Below, one piece after another: positions 50,424-59,508 of a stretch of 64,000 nt of DNA. The DNA comes from JALRBM01 sp964615445 (lineage in GTDB: Bacteria; Patescibacteriota; Saccharimonadia; Saccharimonadales; Saccharimonadaceae), in the NCBI GenBank assembly GCA_964615445.1, contig CAZTOK010000001.1:36142-100141 (forward strand), read 5' to 3'. Under the pieces are notes generated by a model, which had not been told where the DNA came from, did not search any database, and saw only the letters and a list, made by a program, of their open reading frames with translations. How positions within the stretch are numbered: the first letter of the stretch is position 1; every line of letters begins with the position of its first letter. The position numbers and the translations under genes are program-made.

Positions 50424-50500
50424 TTCTTCGTTATCGCTAACCTTGTAAACGGCTTCGCACCGGACTGCAGACGTTTATTCGCTAACCGTGTAACGAAGAA
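50424..50500 (+). other. Symmetrical RNA fold downstream of typA
   Basis: Outer arms ttcttcgtta and taacgaagaa (50424-50433 with 50491-50500) enclose taaacg/cgttta (50446-50451 with 50472-50477). The same sequence tcgctaacc.tg lies on both sides of the internal loop. It may be the typA 3' end or a separate small RNA. No gene lies in 50412-50606. Confidence 0.4.
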
Positions 50501-50587
50501 CAAGCGTTTTATAGGCTGTGGTCTACTGTTGACTTTGCTACAATACAATCCAACATAAACGCCATTGAAACAGGTGTATAGCCGCCG

Positions 50588-50593
50588 TATACT
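50588..50593 (+). promoter_or_regulatory. -10 box of the trehalase gene
   Basis: TATACT ends 13 bases before the ATG at 50607, so the leader would be about 7 bases. Confidence 0.5.
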
Positions 50594-50606
50594 ATTAGTT
50601 ACAAGT

Positions 50607-52175
50607 ATGAAGATTCCTGGTGAAAATAAGCTAAAATCAACATTCGTCGCGGCAACTGGTGGCTTTTTGCCAACCGCAAAAAGTCCCGATGAGGGGTTGG
50701 GCGACCTCTTTGCTGACGTTCAAAATAAACGAGTGTATGGTGACGGCAAAACGTTTGTTGACCTTGTACCGCGTCGCCGCATGAAGTCGATTCAGCAGGA
50801 ATATCTCATTGCTAAGCAGGACCCACAGTTTGATTTACGTGATTTTGTATCGCGACATTTCTACGAATTTGGTGGAGAGAAAACAGCGTATCATACCGAT
50901 ACATCTATGACTCCACGCGAACATATTGCCGAGTTGTGGCATGTACTTGAACGTAAGAATCGTCGTGATCGTGGCTCACTGATCGCACTCCCGCATGCTT
51001 ACATTGTGCCAGGGGGTCGTTTTAGCGAGCAATTTTATTGGGATAGCTATTTTATTATGTTAGGTCTTGCCGCCGATGGCCGCTGGGATACGATAGAAGG
51101 CATGATGAAGAATTACGCATATATGATGCGAAAATTTGGTTTTATTCCCACAGCTAATCGTACCTACTTTTTGAGTCGTAGTCAGCCACCGTTCTTTTCA
51201 CAAATGGTGCGACTACTCGCTCGTCATCGTGGTCGTACGCGTACATTTGTAGAATTTTTACCGTACATGCTGCTCGAACACCGTTTTTGGATGAAGGGTC
51301 GTAAAAAACTTGCTAAGCGCGAGAATAAAGCATTTGCGCGTGTAGCTGAAATGCCGAATGGTATCTTGCTCAATCGATACTACGATAACAAAACAACGCC
51401 GCGCCCAGAATCACTTCGTGAAGATATGGAAACAGCTGGCGGCGCGCCTGACCGTGAGCCAGATCGCTTGTACTTGCATCTTCGCGCAGCAGCGGAATCA
51501 GGTTGGGATTTTAGCGCACGCTGGTTTAGTGATCCTGCAGACATTCGCACTATTCACACAGCGGATATTATTCCAGTTGACCTGAACTGTCTGCTTTATC
51601 TTCTTGAAGAAACAATCGCCGAAACATACCGGTTACTTCGCCAGCCGCTTCTTTCGTATAAATTTCAAGCTGCTGCTGACCGGCGTGTGCGTGGAATTCA
51701 GGAATATTGCTGGAGCGATGAGCAAGGTTTCTTTGTTGATTATAATTTTCATAAGGGTGAAGCAACTAATCGACTTACGCTCGCCGGTGTATTTCCGTTA
51801 TATGCAAAGATTGCGACAACTAAACAAGCCGCGGCGGTGGCAAAACGGATTGAGAAAGACTTTCTTAAAAAAGGCGGCCTCATTTCTACATTGGTTGAAA
51901 CCGGACAACAGTGGGATGCGCCAAATGGGTGGGCACCGCTTCATTGGACAACAATTGAAGGGCTCCGAAATTATGGTTACCATCAACTTGCCGATGAGAT
52001 TAAGAAGCGGTGGGTAAAAACAAACGCAGACCTCTTTAAAAAGAAAGCAAAGATGGTTGAAAAGTACGATGTTATTACCCCTGGTGAACTTGGTGGTGGT
52101 GGGGAATACCCCCTTCAGGATGGGTTTGGCTGGACAAATGGCGTACTTGCCGCACTGCTTGATGAAGATGCCTAG
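50607..52175 (+). CDS. Alpha,alpha-trehalase, GH37, cytoplasmic
   Basis: The enzyme hydrolyses trehalose to two glucose. The 522-residue protein carries both trehalase signatures: PGGRFSEQFYWDSYF near 135 and QQWDAPNGWAP near 433. The catalytic acid is in ESGWDFSARW near 300 and the base in GGGGEYPLQDGFGWTNG near 497. There is no signal peptide, so it acts inside the cell (TreF type). An upstream in-frame codon at 50565 is unlikely because the -10 box lies between it and ATG 50607. It is convergent with a GT4 gene and next to two GH13 genes. Confidence 0.94.
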   Translation: MKIPGENKLKSTFVAATGGFLPTAKSPDEGLGDLFADVQNKRVYGDGKTFVDLVPRRRMKSIQQEYLIAKQDPQFDLRDFVSRHFYEFGGEKTAYHTDTSMTPREHIAELWHVLERKNRRDRGSLIALPHAYIVPGGRFSEQFYWDSYFIMLGLAADGRWDTIEGMMKNYAYMMRKFGFIPTANRTYFLSRSQPPFFSQMVRLLARHRGRTRTFVEFLPYMLLEHRFWMKGRKKLAKRENKAFARVAEMPNGILLNRYYDNKTTPRPESLREDMETAGGAPDREPDRLYLHLRAAAESGWDFSARWFSDPADIRTIHTADIIPVDLNCLLYLLEETIAETYRLLRQPLLSYKFQAAADRRVRGIQEYCWSDEQGFFVDYNFHKGEATNRLTLAGVFPLYAKIATTKQAAAVAKRIEKDFLKKGGLISTLVETGQQWDAPNGWAPLHWTTIEGLRNYGYHQLADEIKKRWVKTNADLFKKKAKMVEKYDVITPGELGGGGEYPLQDGFGWTNGVLAALLDEDA

Positions 52176-52178
52176 ATT

Positions 52179-53333
52179 CTAGCGTAGTTGGTCAACGATT
52201 TTCTCGGAAATACGACGCACGCCTTTGATAAATGTCTTTGCTTTTTGTGGTGATGGCGAGGTAAGGCCTTGTAGTACTGCTTCGTAGCCGTTGACCATAT
52301 GAGGAATAGTAAAATGTGCTTCAACGTGTTTGCGACAGTCGAGACGCTTAATTTTACCAATGTTTTCAATAGCATCAATCATTTCGGCGGTATTTTCAAC
52401 GATAAAGCCAGTTTTATTATCAACCACTACTTCGGGAACCGATCCACGACGAAAGGCAATAACAGGGGTGCCGCATGACATAGCTTCGGCCATAGTAAGA
52501 CCGAACGGCTCCTCCCAGTGGATAGGCACCAAAAGCGCAGCGGCTTTTTGATAGTATTTTGTCAGCTGGGCTTTGTCTATCATGCCAAGGTAAAGAATCT
52601 TATCGTTGAGATGTGGCTTAATGTGTTCGTCAAAATACCACCGTGAGGTAGGAAGAAGCGGGCCGGTAATAATAAGCCTGCGACCGGTTTTCAGGGCAAC
52701 TTGCACGGCTTCTTTCACACCTTTTTCGGGAACTACGCGGCCGGCAAACATAAGATAATCTTCGGCATCATCGCAAAACTTAAACATTTCAGTATCGATA
52801 CCATTGTGAACGGTGGCAGCGTAAGCCAAATCTGGTGCGCCGTGGCGCTGATTATTAGAAATAGAGACAAAATGTTGGTTAGGAGAATGATGCAATTCTA
52901 TTGCCATGCGGCGTTTTTCGTCAAGATAATCGTGCAAAATGAATACAACAGGCACCTGAGGATAGAGTTTTGCAAATCCCATAGCCGATTCTGGGTGGTG
53001 AAAAACAAGCGCGTCAAATTCACCTAAGGCTGCACGTTCAAACATGTTTTTTACCATATATTGGTCATACAGACTAAAAAGATAATCTTGAAAGAGGTCT
53101 GTTGTTGTAACGGCTTCTTGAAATTGTTGCTCGGTATCGGCAATTGGCCGTATGCCGCATGTTTCAACGGCGACATTATGAAGCTGCGTGCCTTCAGGGC
53201 CAAAAAAAGTAACACTATGACCTTTGGAAACAAGCCCTTCTGCTATGGCTATAGCCACTCCTGTTGGTGAATACGCAATATCATTTGGAACGGGTGACGC
53301 AAGATACGCCCGAACCATCATGGCAATTTTCAT
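52179..53333 (-). CDS. Glycosyltransferase family 4
   Basis: The 384-residue GT-B enzyme has the N-terminal pattern SPTGVAIAIAEGLVSKGHSVTFFGPEG and the donor-binding GRVVPEKGVKEAV near 188. The E-x7-E motif is in WEEPFGLTMAEAMSCGTPVIAF near 283-292. It transfers a sugar from a nucleotide donor to an unknown acceptor. It shares the neighbourhood with trehalase and two GH13 genes, suggesting glucan or trehalose metabolism. An extended -10 (TGGTATAAT, 53372 to 53364) lies 30 bases upstream. Confidence 0.9.
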   Translation of the reverse strand: MKIAMMVRAYLASPVPNDIAYSPTGVAIAIAEGLVSKGHSVTFFGPEGTQLHNVAVETCGIRPIADTEQQFQEAVTTTDLFQDYLFSLYDQYMVKNMFERAALGEFDALVFHHPESAMGFAKLYPQVPVVFILHDYLDEKRRMAIELHHSPNQHFVSISNNQRHGAPDLAYAATVHNGIDTEMFKFCDDAEDYLMFAGRVVPEKGVKEAVQVALKTGRRLIITGPLLPTSRWYFDEHIKPHLNDKILYLGMIDKAQLTKYYQKAAALLVPIHWEEPFGLTMAEAMSCGTPVIAFRRGSVPEVVVDNKTGFIVENTAEMIDAIENIGKIKRLDCRKHVEAHFTIPHMVNGYEAVLQGLTSPSPQKAKTFIKGVRRISEKIVDQLR

Positions 53334-53363
53334 AAGCTGTGTACTCTCATTGCTAGTACTTCA

Positions 53364-53372
53364 ATTATACCA
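53364..53372 (-). promoter_or_regulatory. Extended -10 promoter of the GT4 gene
   Basis: On the minus strand TGGTATAAT lies 30 bases before ATG 53333. Confidence 0.6.
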
Positions 53373-53400
53373 TGCTATACATATAAAAATCTGATTCGTT

Positions 53401-55095
53401 TTATGCAGACCGGACAATCACAACGGCTTCATTTGGTCGAAGGGAAATGGACTCGTCCAAAATAACAGAGGTAGATAGTTGAGGCTGCAAGCTTGAGAGG
53501 ATGATTTTCCCCATATTTTGCTGTAAATCACTCACGCGACAATCTTGATCCGTTTCAGAGAAATTTAACAATGTAATTGTTTGATCGGGTCCATAACGAC
53601 GTGCAAAGGCGAGTGTATCAGGATGGTCGGTAGACAGTGGGTAGTATGTGCCATGGCCAATAGTAGTGTTGGTGTTTCGTAAATGCAGAAGAGCCTTATA
53701 GAGAGATAAAAAGGATGTTGGATCATGCGCTTGAGCTGCCAAGTTTTTTGTTTCAAATTCTGGATCGATAGGGAGCCATAGTTTTTCGGCCGCAGCCGTA
53801 GAGAAACCAGCGTTTGGTGAATTGTCCCAAAGCATAGGTGTACGTTCGCCGTCGCGTTCGCCAAGCTCAGTATCTCTTCGTCGGTCAGCAGAAACCTCAA
53901 CGTTAGTAAAGCCACCTTCTTCTCCGTTATAGATAAAAATCATGCCAGGAAGTGTATGGTTTAAGACGGCGGCAGCGCGAGCAGCGTGAAGACCAAGTCG
54001 ACTCGCAACGCGCGGTACATCGTGGTTGCTTAGTACTTGATTTGGAATACTTTCAGGAGGGAGGTTTGCATGCTGTTCATCGAGCAGCTGTTTATGGACC
54101 TTAGCGCTCCACGGAGCGGTGAGGCGAGTAAAATTAAAGCTGCTTGCTATGTGAGGCGCTACTGTATCTACTTGCTTGAGGTCGTCACTCGGCATCCAAC
54201 ATTCAAGAATCATTCTTAGATCGCGGGTCGGATACTCTTCAAGAACGCTTGTAAGATCTTTTAAATAAGGGTAAAGAGTGGGCGGGTAGTTAAGACTATG
54301 ATAAAAGATATGTTGATCGTGTGGATTATCGATCCCCTCCTTATACTCCGGGTTGGGCACTTCATCTCGAAATTCTGGATCTTTACCTAAATGATTAGCA
54401 ACATCGACACGAAACCCATCAACACCACGTTCAATCCATGTGCGCATGACGTTTTTAATGGCATTACGCACCTCTGGATTTTGCCAATTAAGGTTTGGCT
54501 GTTCTTTAGCGAAATCGCGTAAATAATATTGGCCGCGAGTTTCGTCGAATGTCCAGGCAGAGACGGGCGGTGTCGGCTCCCCGTCCGGCACAATTAATTC
54601 ACCACGTTCGCGGGCGCGAAGATTGGGAAATGAGAAAACACTTGACCAATTATTGGGCGGACTGCCGTCGGGTTTGCCGTCATGCCAAATATACCAATCA
54701 CTTTTTGGGTTATCACGTGAACTGCGTGACTCTTTGAACCATTCATGTTGATCGGATGTATGATTGGGTACGAGGTCAACCATCACCTTCATGCCTTTTT
54801 CATGGTAAGCATCTACAAGCTTCTCGAAGTCTTCAAGTGTGCCTAAATTCGGGTCAACCGCAGTGTAATCGGCAATATCATATCCGCCATCAACCATGGG
54901 TGAACGATAAAATGGCGATAACCAAATAGCTTTTACCCCTAGCTCATGCAAATAACTGCTTCGCTTTGTTATACCTTCAAGCGTTCCTTGACCTCTGTCG
55001 ACCTCCCCTTCGGGACGTATTTCTTGAAAGGTGTGCGGGTAAATTTGATAAACAGCTGCACCATCCCAACTGCCTTGGCGTTCGTAGCTTCTCAT
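53401..55095 (-). CDS. GH13 alpha-glucosidase-like enzyme
   Basis: The 564-residue GH13 protein has the four family regions: DLVPNHTSDQHEWF, GVDGFRVDVANH (nucleophile Asp near 231), MILECWMPSDD (acid Glu near 297) and VLSNHDVPRVASRLG (third Asp near 359). It belongs with oligo-1,6-glucosidases, trehalose-6-phosphate hydrolases and trehalose synthases; which one is not clear. The start at 55095 is chosen because TATAGT ends 6 bases before it and upstream residues do not fit the family. It is divergent from the second GH13 gene. Confidence 0.9.
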   Translation of the reverse strand: MRSYERQGSWDGAAVYQIYPHTFQEIRPEGEVDRGQGTLEGITKRSSYLHELGVKAIWLSPFYRSPMVDGGYDIADYTAVDPNLGTLEDFEKLVDAYHEKGMKVMVDLVPNHTSDQHEWFKESRSSRDNPKSDWYIWHDGKPDGSPPNNWSSVFSFPNLRARERGELIVPDGEPTPPVSAWTFDETRGQYYLRDFAKEQPNLNWQNPEVRNAIKNVMRTWIERGVDGFRVDVANHLGKDPEFRDEVPNPEYKEGIDNPHDQHIFYHSLNYPPTLYPYLKDLTSVLEEYPTRDLRMILECWMPSDDLKQVDTVAPHIASSFNFTRLTAPWSAKVHKQLLDEQHANLPPESIPNQVLSNHDVPRVASRLGLHAARAAAVLNHTLPGMIFIYNGEEGGFTNVEVSADRRRDTELGERDGERTPMLWDNSPNAGFSTAAAEKLWLPIDPEFETKNLAAQAHDPTSFLSLYKALLHLRNTNTTIGHGTYYPLSTDHPDTLAFARRYGPDQTITLLNFSETDQDCRVSDLQQNMGKIILSSLQPQLSTSVILDESISLRPNEAVVIVRSA

Positions 55096-55101
55096 AACCT
55101 T

Positions 55102-55146
55102 ACTATAGTCTATGACGTAAGGTCCAAAAAGCATAAATGATATACT
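55102..55146. promoter_or_regulatory. Back-to-back -10 boxes of the divergent GH13 genes
   Basis: TATAGT (55107 to 55102, minus) ends 6 bases before ATG 55095. TGATATACT (55138-55146, plus) ends 6 bases before ATG 55153. Both messages would be leaderless. Confidence 0.6.
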
Positions 55147-55152
55147 AAGGCC

Positions 55153-56757
55153 ATGGCACGCTGGCAAGATGTAAATGGCATTTACCAAATTTATCCACGG
55201 AGTTTCAAAGACTCAAATGGTGATGGTATTGGTGATTTTATGGGCATTACCGAACAGCTTGATTACCTTAAAGGTAAGCCCAATTCCTTAGGTATTGATG
55301 CAATTTGGGTATCGCCATTTTATCGTTCACCCATGGCAGATTTTGGCTATGACGTATCCGATTACTATAGTGTGGACCCACTGTTCGGCGACCTTGAAGA
55401 TTTTAAAGTGTTCCTCACCGAGGCACATAACCGCGAAATCAAAGTAATGATTGATTTTGTGCCTAACCATACCTCAAGCAAACATCCCTGGTTCGCTGCG
55501 GCGCGTTCTGGAAAAAATAATCCTAAGCGAGATTGGTATATCTGGCGTGATGGCAGGGCCGACGGCAGTCCACCTAATAATTGGTTGAGCGTGTTTGGCG
55601 GCTCCGCCTGGGAGTTCGATAAAGCTTCAGGACAGTATTATATGCATAGCTTTTTAGCTGAACAACCCGATCTTAATTGGGAGAATCCGGAAGTGCGCGA
55701 TGCTATGGCGGATGTGCTGAATTTCTGGCTATCATTAGGAGTAGACGGTATTCGTGCCGATGCTGTCCGGTGGATTGCAAAAGATCATAAGTTTCGCGAC
55801 AACCCGCCGAACCCTGCTTACATTGAAGGAACCGATCCGTATCATACGCAGATTCAGCGATATAGTCGCTTTGGGCCAAACCTACCAAAATATTTGCATG
55901 TAATGACTGATGTTGTTGAGCGTTATCCTGACAGAATTATTTTGTTTGAAGATTATATTGATACCGATATTGATGCCAGCGAACAATATGCAGAATTCTA
56001 TTCTATTAATCCAAAAGTGGCAGCGCCATTTAATTTCGAAGGCATTAATACGCCATATAACGCTGAAGCGTTTCGAAAGCATATAAATTGGTTTCAAAAA
56101 TTTGCCGGTACTGATATGAGACCTTTTTATTGTTTTGGAAACCACGACACCCCGCGGCTAGTGAGTCGCGTGGGCGTAAAACAAGCGCGGCTTTTGGGGC
56201 TAATGCAATTGATGCTTCCGGGTATCCCTGTTATTTATTATGGCGAGGAAATTGGCATGCGAGATGTGGGAATGGAAAAACGCGATATTCATGACCCATT
56301 TGAAAAACAAGTGCCGCTCCGTGGGCTTGGACGCGACCCTGAGCGTACGCCAATGCAATGGGAAAAGGGTGTGAACGCTGGATTTACCGAGGGGAAGCCT
56401 TGGTTGCCGGTAGCAATTGACGCCAAAACAGTCAACGTCGAAACTGAGCTTCGTGACCCCCGTTCGTTTCTTGCGATGTATCATATCCTTCTTGAGCTTA
56501 GGCGTTCTTCAGCGATTCGTATGGGCCAGTATAGTGAATGGGCAGGGACATGCGAGACAGTATTCGGTTTCATTCGAAAAAGCGAATTTGACGAGCTACT
56601 TATTTTGATGAATATGTCGGATCGGCCAAGCGAATGTTTAGAGGAGGTAGATGGAGAAATCTTGTATTCTACGCATGACATTCAGGATTTAGCTGTGAAA
56701 AATATGATTACGCTCGCTCCTCATCAGGGTGTGATTATTAGACGTCATCGTGCTTAA
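55153..56757 (+). CDS. GH13 alpha-glucosidase-like enzyme (second)
   Basis: The 534-residue GH13 protein has DFVPNHTSSKHPWF, GVDGIRADAVRW (nucleophile Asp near 202), RIILFEDYIDTD (acid Glu near 264) and CFGNHDTPRLVSRVG (third Asp near 331). The calcium-site like DSNGDGIGDFMGI at the start is typical of oligo-1,6-glucosidase relatives. It likely releases glucose from alpha-glucosides or transfers glucosyl units. Its 3' end overlaps rarA by 4 bases, convergent. Confidence 0.91.
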   Translation: MARWQDVNGIYQIYPRSFKDSNGDGIGDFMGITEQLDYLKGKPNSLGIDAIWVSPFYRSPMADFGYDVSDYYSVDPLFGDLEDFKVFLTEAHNREIKVMIDFVPNHTSSKHPWFAAARSGKNNPKRDWYIWRDGRADGSPPNNWLSVFGGSAWEFDKASGQYYMHSFLAEQPDLNWENPEVRDAMADVLNFWLSLGVDGIRADAVRWIAKDHKFRDNPPNPAYIEGTDPYHTQIQRYSRFGPNLPKYLHVMTDVVERYPDRIILFEDYIDTDIDASEQYAEFYSINPKVAAPFNFEGINTPYNAEAFRKHINWFQKFAGTDMRPFYCFGNHDTPRLVSRVGVKQARLLGLMQLMLPGIPVIYYGEEIGMRDVGMEKRDIHDPFEKQVPLRGLGRDPERTPMQWEKGVNAGFTEGKPWLPVAIDAKTVNVETELRDPRSFLAMYHILLELRRSSAIRMGQYSEWAGTCETVFGFIRKSEFDELLILMNMSDRPSECLEEVDGEILYSTHDIQDLAVKNMITLAPHQGVIIRRHRA

Positions 56758-57926
56758 AATATGTGCTTACCTTTTAATGCATCAGGCAGAAAGCCTTTAG
56801 CATGCTTAAAATCGGCTTCCCATTTATATTCTTTACCGTAGCCAAGATCTTTCATGAGTTTAGTTGGCGCGTTTCGTAAGTGAAGCGGTACTGGCGCATC
56901 GGGAAACTCACGGGCAAGTGCTTTTGCGCGGTTCATAGCATTGGTGGTTTGACGTGACTTGGTAGATTTTGCAAGAGCAGTGGCAACGTGAAAGAGAATG
57001 TAGTTACTCTCAGGCATACCTATACGTTCAACCGCTTGAAATGCGGTCAGGGCCAGGCCAAGCGCGCCGTTACCAGCGAGGCCGATGTCTTCTGAAGCAA
57101 AAATAAGCATACGACGGGCAATAAATTTTGGATCTTCACCGGCGTCAATCATACGCGCCAAATAGTATAAAGTTGCGTCAACATTACTTCCGCGCATACT
57201 TTTTATAAACGCCGAAATAACGTTATAGTGCATCTCACCTTTTTTATCGTAGCCAGGCACGCGTTTTTGGGCCGCAACTTTCACTATTTCAGGTGTTACT
57301 TTTTTATCGAGCGACAACGCAAGCTCTAGATTGCCGAGCGCTACGCGCGCGTCACCACCGGATAATTCTGCTAAATAATCGAGTGCTTTTGGCGTAACGT
57401 TTTTTGCCTTCTTTAGTTCTTTTAAGGCACGTTTTAAAATGGCGATAATCTCATCTTTGGTAAGCGGTTGCAGCACTAGCACGCGACTACGTGAAAGAAG
57501 CGGAGAAATAACCTCAAAACTTGGATTTTCAGTTGTGGCACCAATGAGAGTGATGAGGCCAGACTCGACATGAGGCAAAAAAGCATCTTGCTGCGCTTTA
57601 TTAAAGCGATGAATTTCATCAACAAACAGCACTGTTCGTAGCTGTAAGTTCCAGTTCTGTCTGGCATGTTCAATCACTTTTTCAACGTCTTTTTTACCAC
57701 TCGTAACAGCTGAAAGCTCAATGAATTCTGCATGCACCTCACGTGCGATAATACGTGCTAGTGTAGTTTTACCGCTTCCGGGTGGTCCCCATAAAATAAG
57801 ACTCACTGGTTCTTTGTTGCGTACAACTTGCCGCAGAATTTCGCCATCACCAAGAAGCTGGGTTTGCCCAATAACTTCATCTAGTGTAGTTGGCCGCATT
57901 CGTTCGGCTAACGGAATTCGTTCCAT
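56754..57926 (-). CDS. rarA: Replication-associated recombination protein A (RarA/MgsA)
   Basis: The 390-residue AAA+ ATPase acts at stalled replication forks. It starts with the family motif LAERMRPTTLDEVIGQTQLLG, with Walker A GPPGSGKTTLARII near 46, Walker B VLFVDEIHRFNKAQQD near 95, sensor TTENPSFEV and the C-terminal MgsA domain (KSMRGSNVDATLYYLARMIDAGEDP). The start at 57926 is supported by TACAAT ending 6 bases upstream on the minus strand; an earlier in-frame ATG at 57959 is not. Confidence 0.95.
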   Translation of the reverse strand: MERIPLAERMRPTTLDEVIGQTQLLGDGEILRQVVRNKEPVSLILWGPPGSGKTTLARIIAREVHAEFIELSAVTSGKKDVEKVIEHARQNWNLQLRTVLFVDEIHRFNKAQQDAFLPHVESGLITLIGATTENPSFEVISPLLSRSRVLVLQPLTKDEIIAILKRALKELKKAKNVTPKALDYLAELSGGDARVALGNLELALSLDKKVTPEIVKVAAQKRVPGYDKKGEMHYNVISAFIKSMRGSNVDATLYYLARMIDAGEDPKFIARRMLIFASEDIGLAGNGALGLALTAFQAVERIGMPESNYILFHVATALAKSTKSRQTTNAMNRAKALAREFPDAPVPLHLRNAPTKLMKDLGYGKEYKWEADFKHAKGFLPDALKGKHIF

Positions 57927-57969
57927 TACTCTATTGTAATATGCTTGCCTGCCAAACAAAAATGTAATT

Positions 57970-57978
57970 TGCTATAGT
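57970..57978 (+). promoter_or_regulatory. Extended -10 promoter of the small CxxC gene
   Basis: TGCTATAGT lies 42 bases before the GTG at 58021. Confidence 0.55.
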
Positions 57979-58020
57979 AACAAGGGAAGCAGTGACGACT
58001 GTAGCCGATGAGGAGTTACC

Positions 58021-58227
58021 GTGAGCCTTCATAGTGGACATTGGTGCATTTACTGCCAGCAACACATGCTCCTAGAAGTAGGGGTCATTGCGGCAAACGG
58101 AGTTATCAAAGATGGTCAGGTTGCGCATATGGCGTGGGCACTGGCTACGAAATGCACTAACCCTGATCGTGGAGCAGACGGTGTGGTATATCGAACTGGT
58201 CCACCACCTCAGAAGCCATCTATCTAG
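58021..58227 (+). CDS. Small protein with CxxC motif, unrecognised
   Basis: The 68-residue protein begins HWCIYCQQHM after four residues, a CxxC-x3-H arrangement suited to metal binding, and has another cysteine in ATKCTNPDRG. The tail is proline-rich. The GTG start is supported by GAGGAG 6 bases upstream. It has its own promoter and a 17-bp terminator, like the other orphan units in this window. No family recognised. Confidence 0.6.
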   Translation: MSLHSGHWCIYCQQHMLLEVGVIAANGVIKDGQVAHMAWALATKCTNPDRGADGVVYRTGPPPQKPSI

Positions 58228-58231
58228 ATGG

Positions 58232-58270
58232 AGTCATGGCTATGGAAGTAATTCTTCCATAGCCATGACT
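58232..58270. terminator. Terminator between the small CxxC gene and the J-domain gene
   Basis: A perfect 17-bp stem (agtcatggctatggaag with cttccatagccatgact) with loop taatt. Confidence 0.9.
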
Positions 58271-58302
58271 ACTTTGAACATGTAATTATTATTTTATATA
58301 AA

Positions 58303-59508
58303 CTATGAGGACTGCGAATTACTGCCGATCATACCAATGACCTCAGCATCGCTCATGATAGGTAAGTGATCAACAGAATCATAAAGAAGAAGGGAATTGC
58401 CTTCGAGTAGAAGGGGCGTGTATCCTGCCTCTTGTTCCAAAAGTGAGTGTGTTGGAGTGGCGGCTAAATTGAAATAGCTTACTGTCTGTTTTCTCGCACT
58501 ACTCATGAGACTTGGTGTATTTTTTGCAGTGTGCTTCATGCGTGCAAAGAGGTTAGTGTTTGCAAGTGTTCCGGCAACTTCTAAGGGTAAATGCCATTCA
58601 TATGATTGTCGTGTACGGTTATGACTCACCTGCGAAGGAAACTGAATAAGCTGGCCATTGGCAACTCCTGGATGCGCAACGTCAGCTACAAGCATAGTGG
58701 GATGTGGCATTCGTAGCCAAGCATCTGCACCCAAGTCATCATCAGTAAGTAGTGTTCTTGAGGAAGAGTTTTTTGGATCACGCTCTCTTTGAATAGGATC
58801 GGTGATGTCCATAATAAAGGTGAGGTCAGGCTCTAGTAAAGACGCCCTTCCTTCCTCATCAATGTATGCAACAACTTTTGAGTCTGGGGGTAGTCCAAAT
58901 AATTCGTAACTCTGTAAAAAGTTCTGAAAATGAGCAAGCTGTTTATTAACGTGGACAGCTTCTGGCCGCGGCATTGAGACCTGACCTTTTAGAATGTGTA
59001 AATTGTCACCATTAAGTTGCCGGCGCATGAGAAGAGGGGTCTTGTTGCGCTGTAGAAGTACTCCTTGAGACCATTCAAGTCGAGAGAAGTGTTTAGGATG
59101 GTTGCCAAACTCCAGATTTTTTTGAAGCATGTCAGTTGAACGTTCGAGGAGAAGATTATGAGCTGATCTTACCCGTTCAACTTGATGAGATGAAACGACT
59201 TTTTCCTCCTTTGACCACTGGAGAAGGAGCGCTCGTGAAGCTTTCGTAATACGATCGCGTGCTTCATCAATCTGACGAAACTTTTCGACATTCGCTGTAC
59301 CGGACATGTCTGGATGGAGGCGGCGAGCTGCGGCTCTATAAAGTGCATCAGCTGTAAATTTGACTATTTCGCCGTTAGGGTCATCTTTGAGAAGGTCAGC
59401 TACATATTCTCGGTCAAGCCCAAGTACTCCGAAGGGATTTCTCTGCTCAGTTTCGCTTATGAGATTAAGTTCTTCAAAAAGTCTTCTACTGCGGCTTCTT
59501 TCTGCCAT
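58303..59508 (-). CDS. J-domain protein of unknown role
   Basis: The 401-residue protein has an N-terminal J domain (residues about 22-95: NPFGVLGL, then ALYRAAARRLHPDMSG with the HPD triad and FRQIDEARDRI). A long C-terminal region of about 300 residues follows without a recognised domain, and there is no zinc or Gly/Phe region of classical DnaJ. It should recruit DnaK to a specific client. GGAG 4 bases before ATG fixes the start, which lies 52 bases inside the upstream gene, so the two are tightly coupled. Confidence 0.82.
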   Translation of the reverse strand: MAERSRSRRLFEELNLISETEQRNPFGVLGLDREYVADLLKDDPNGEIVKFTADALYRAAARRLHPDMSGTANVEKFRQIDEARDRITKASRALLLQWSKEEKVVSSHQVERVRSAHNLLLERSTDMLQKNLEFGNHPKHFSRLEWSQGVLLQRNKTPLLMRRQLNGDNLHILKGQVSMPRPEAVHVNKQLAHFQNFLQSYELFGLPPDSKVVAYIDEEGRASLLEPDLTFIMDITDPIQRERDPKNSSSRTLLTDDDLGADAWLRMPHPTMLVADVAHPGVANGQLIQFPSQVSHNRTRQSYEWHLPLEVAGTLANTNLFARMKHTAKNTPSLMSSARKQTVSYFNLAATPTHSLLEQEAGYTPLLLEGNSLLLYDSVDHLPIMSDAEVIGMIGSNSQSS

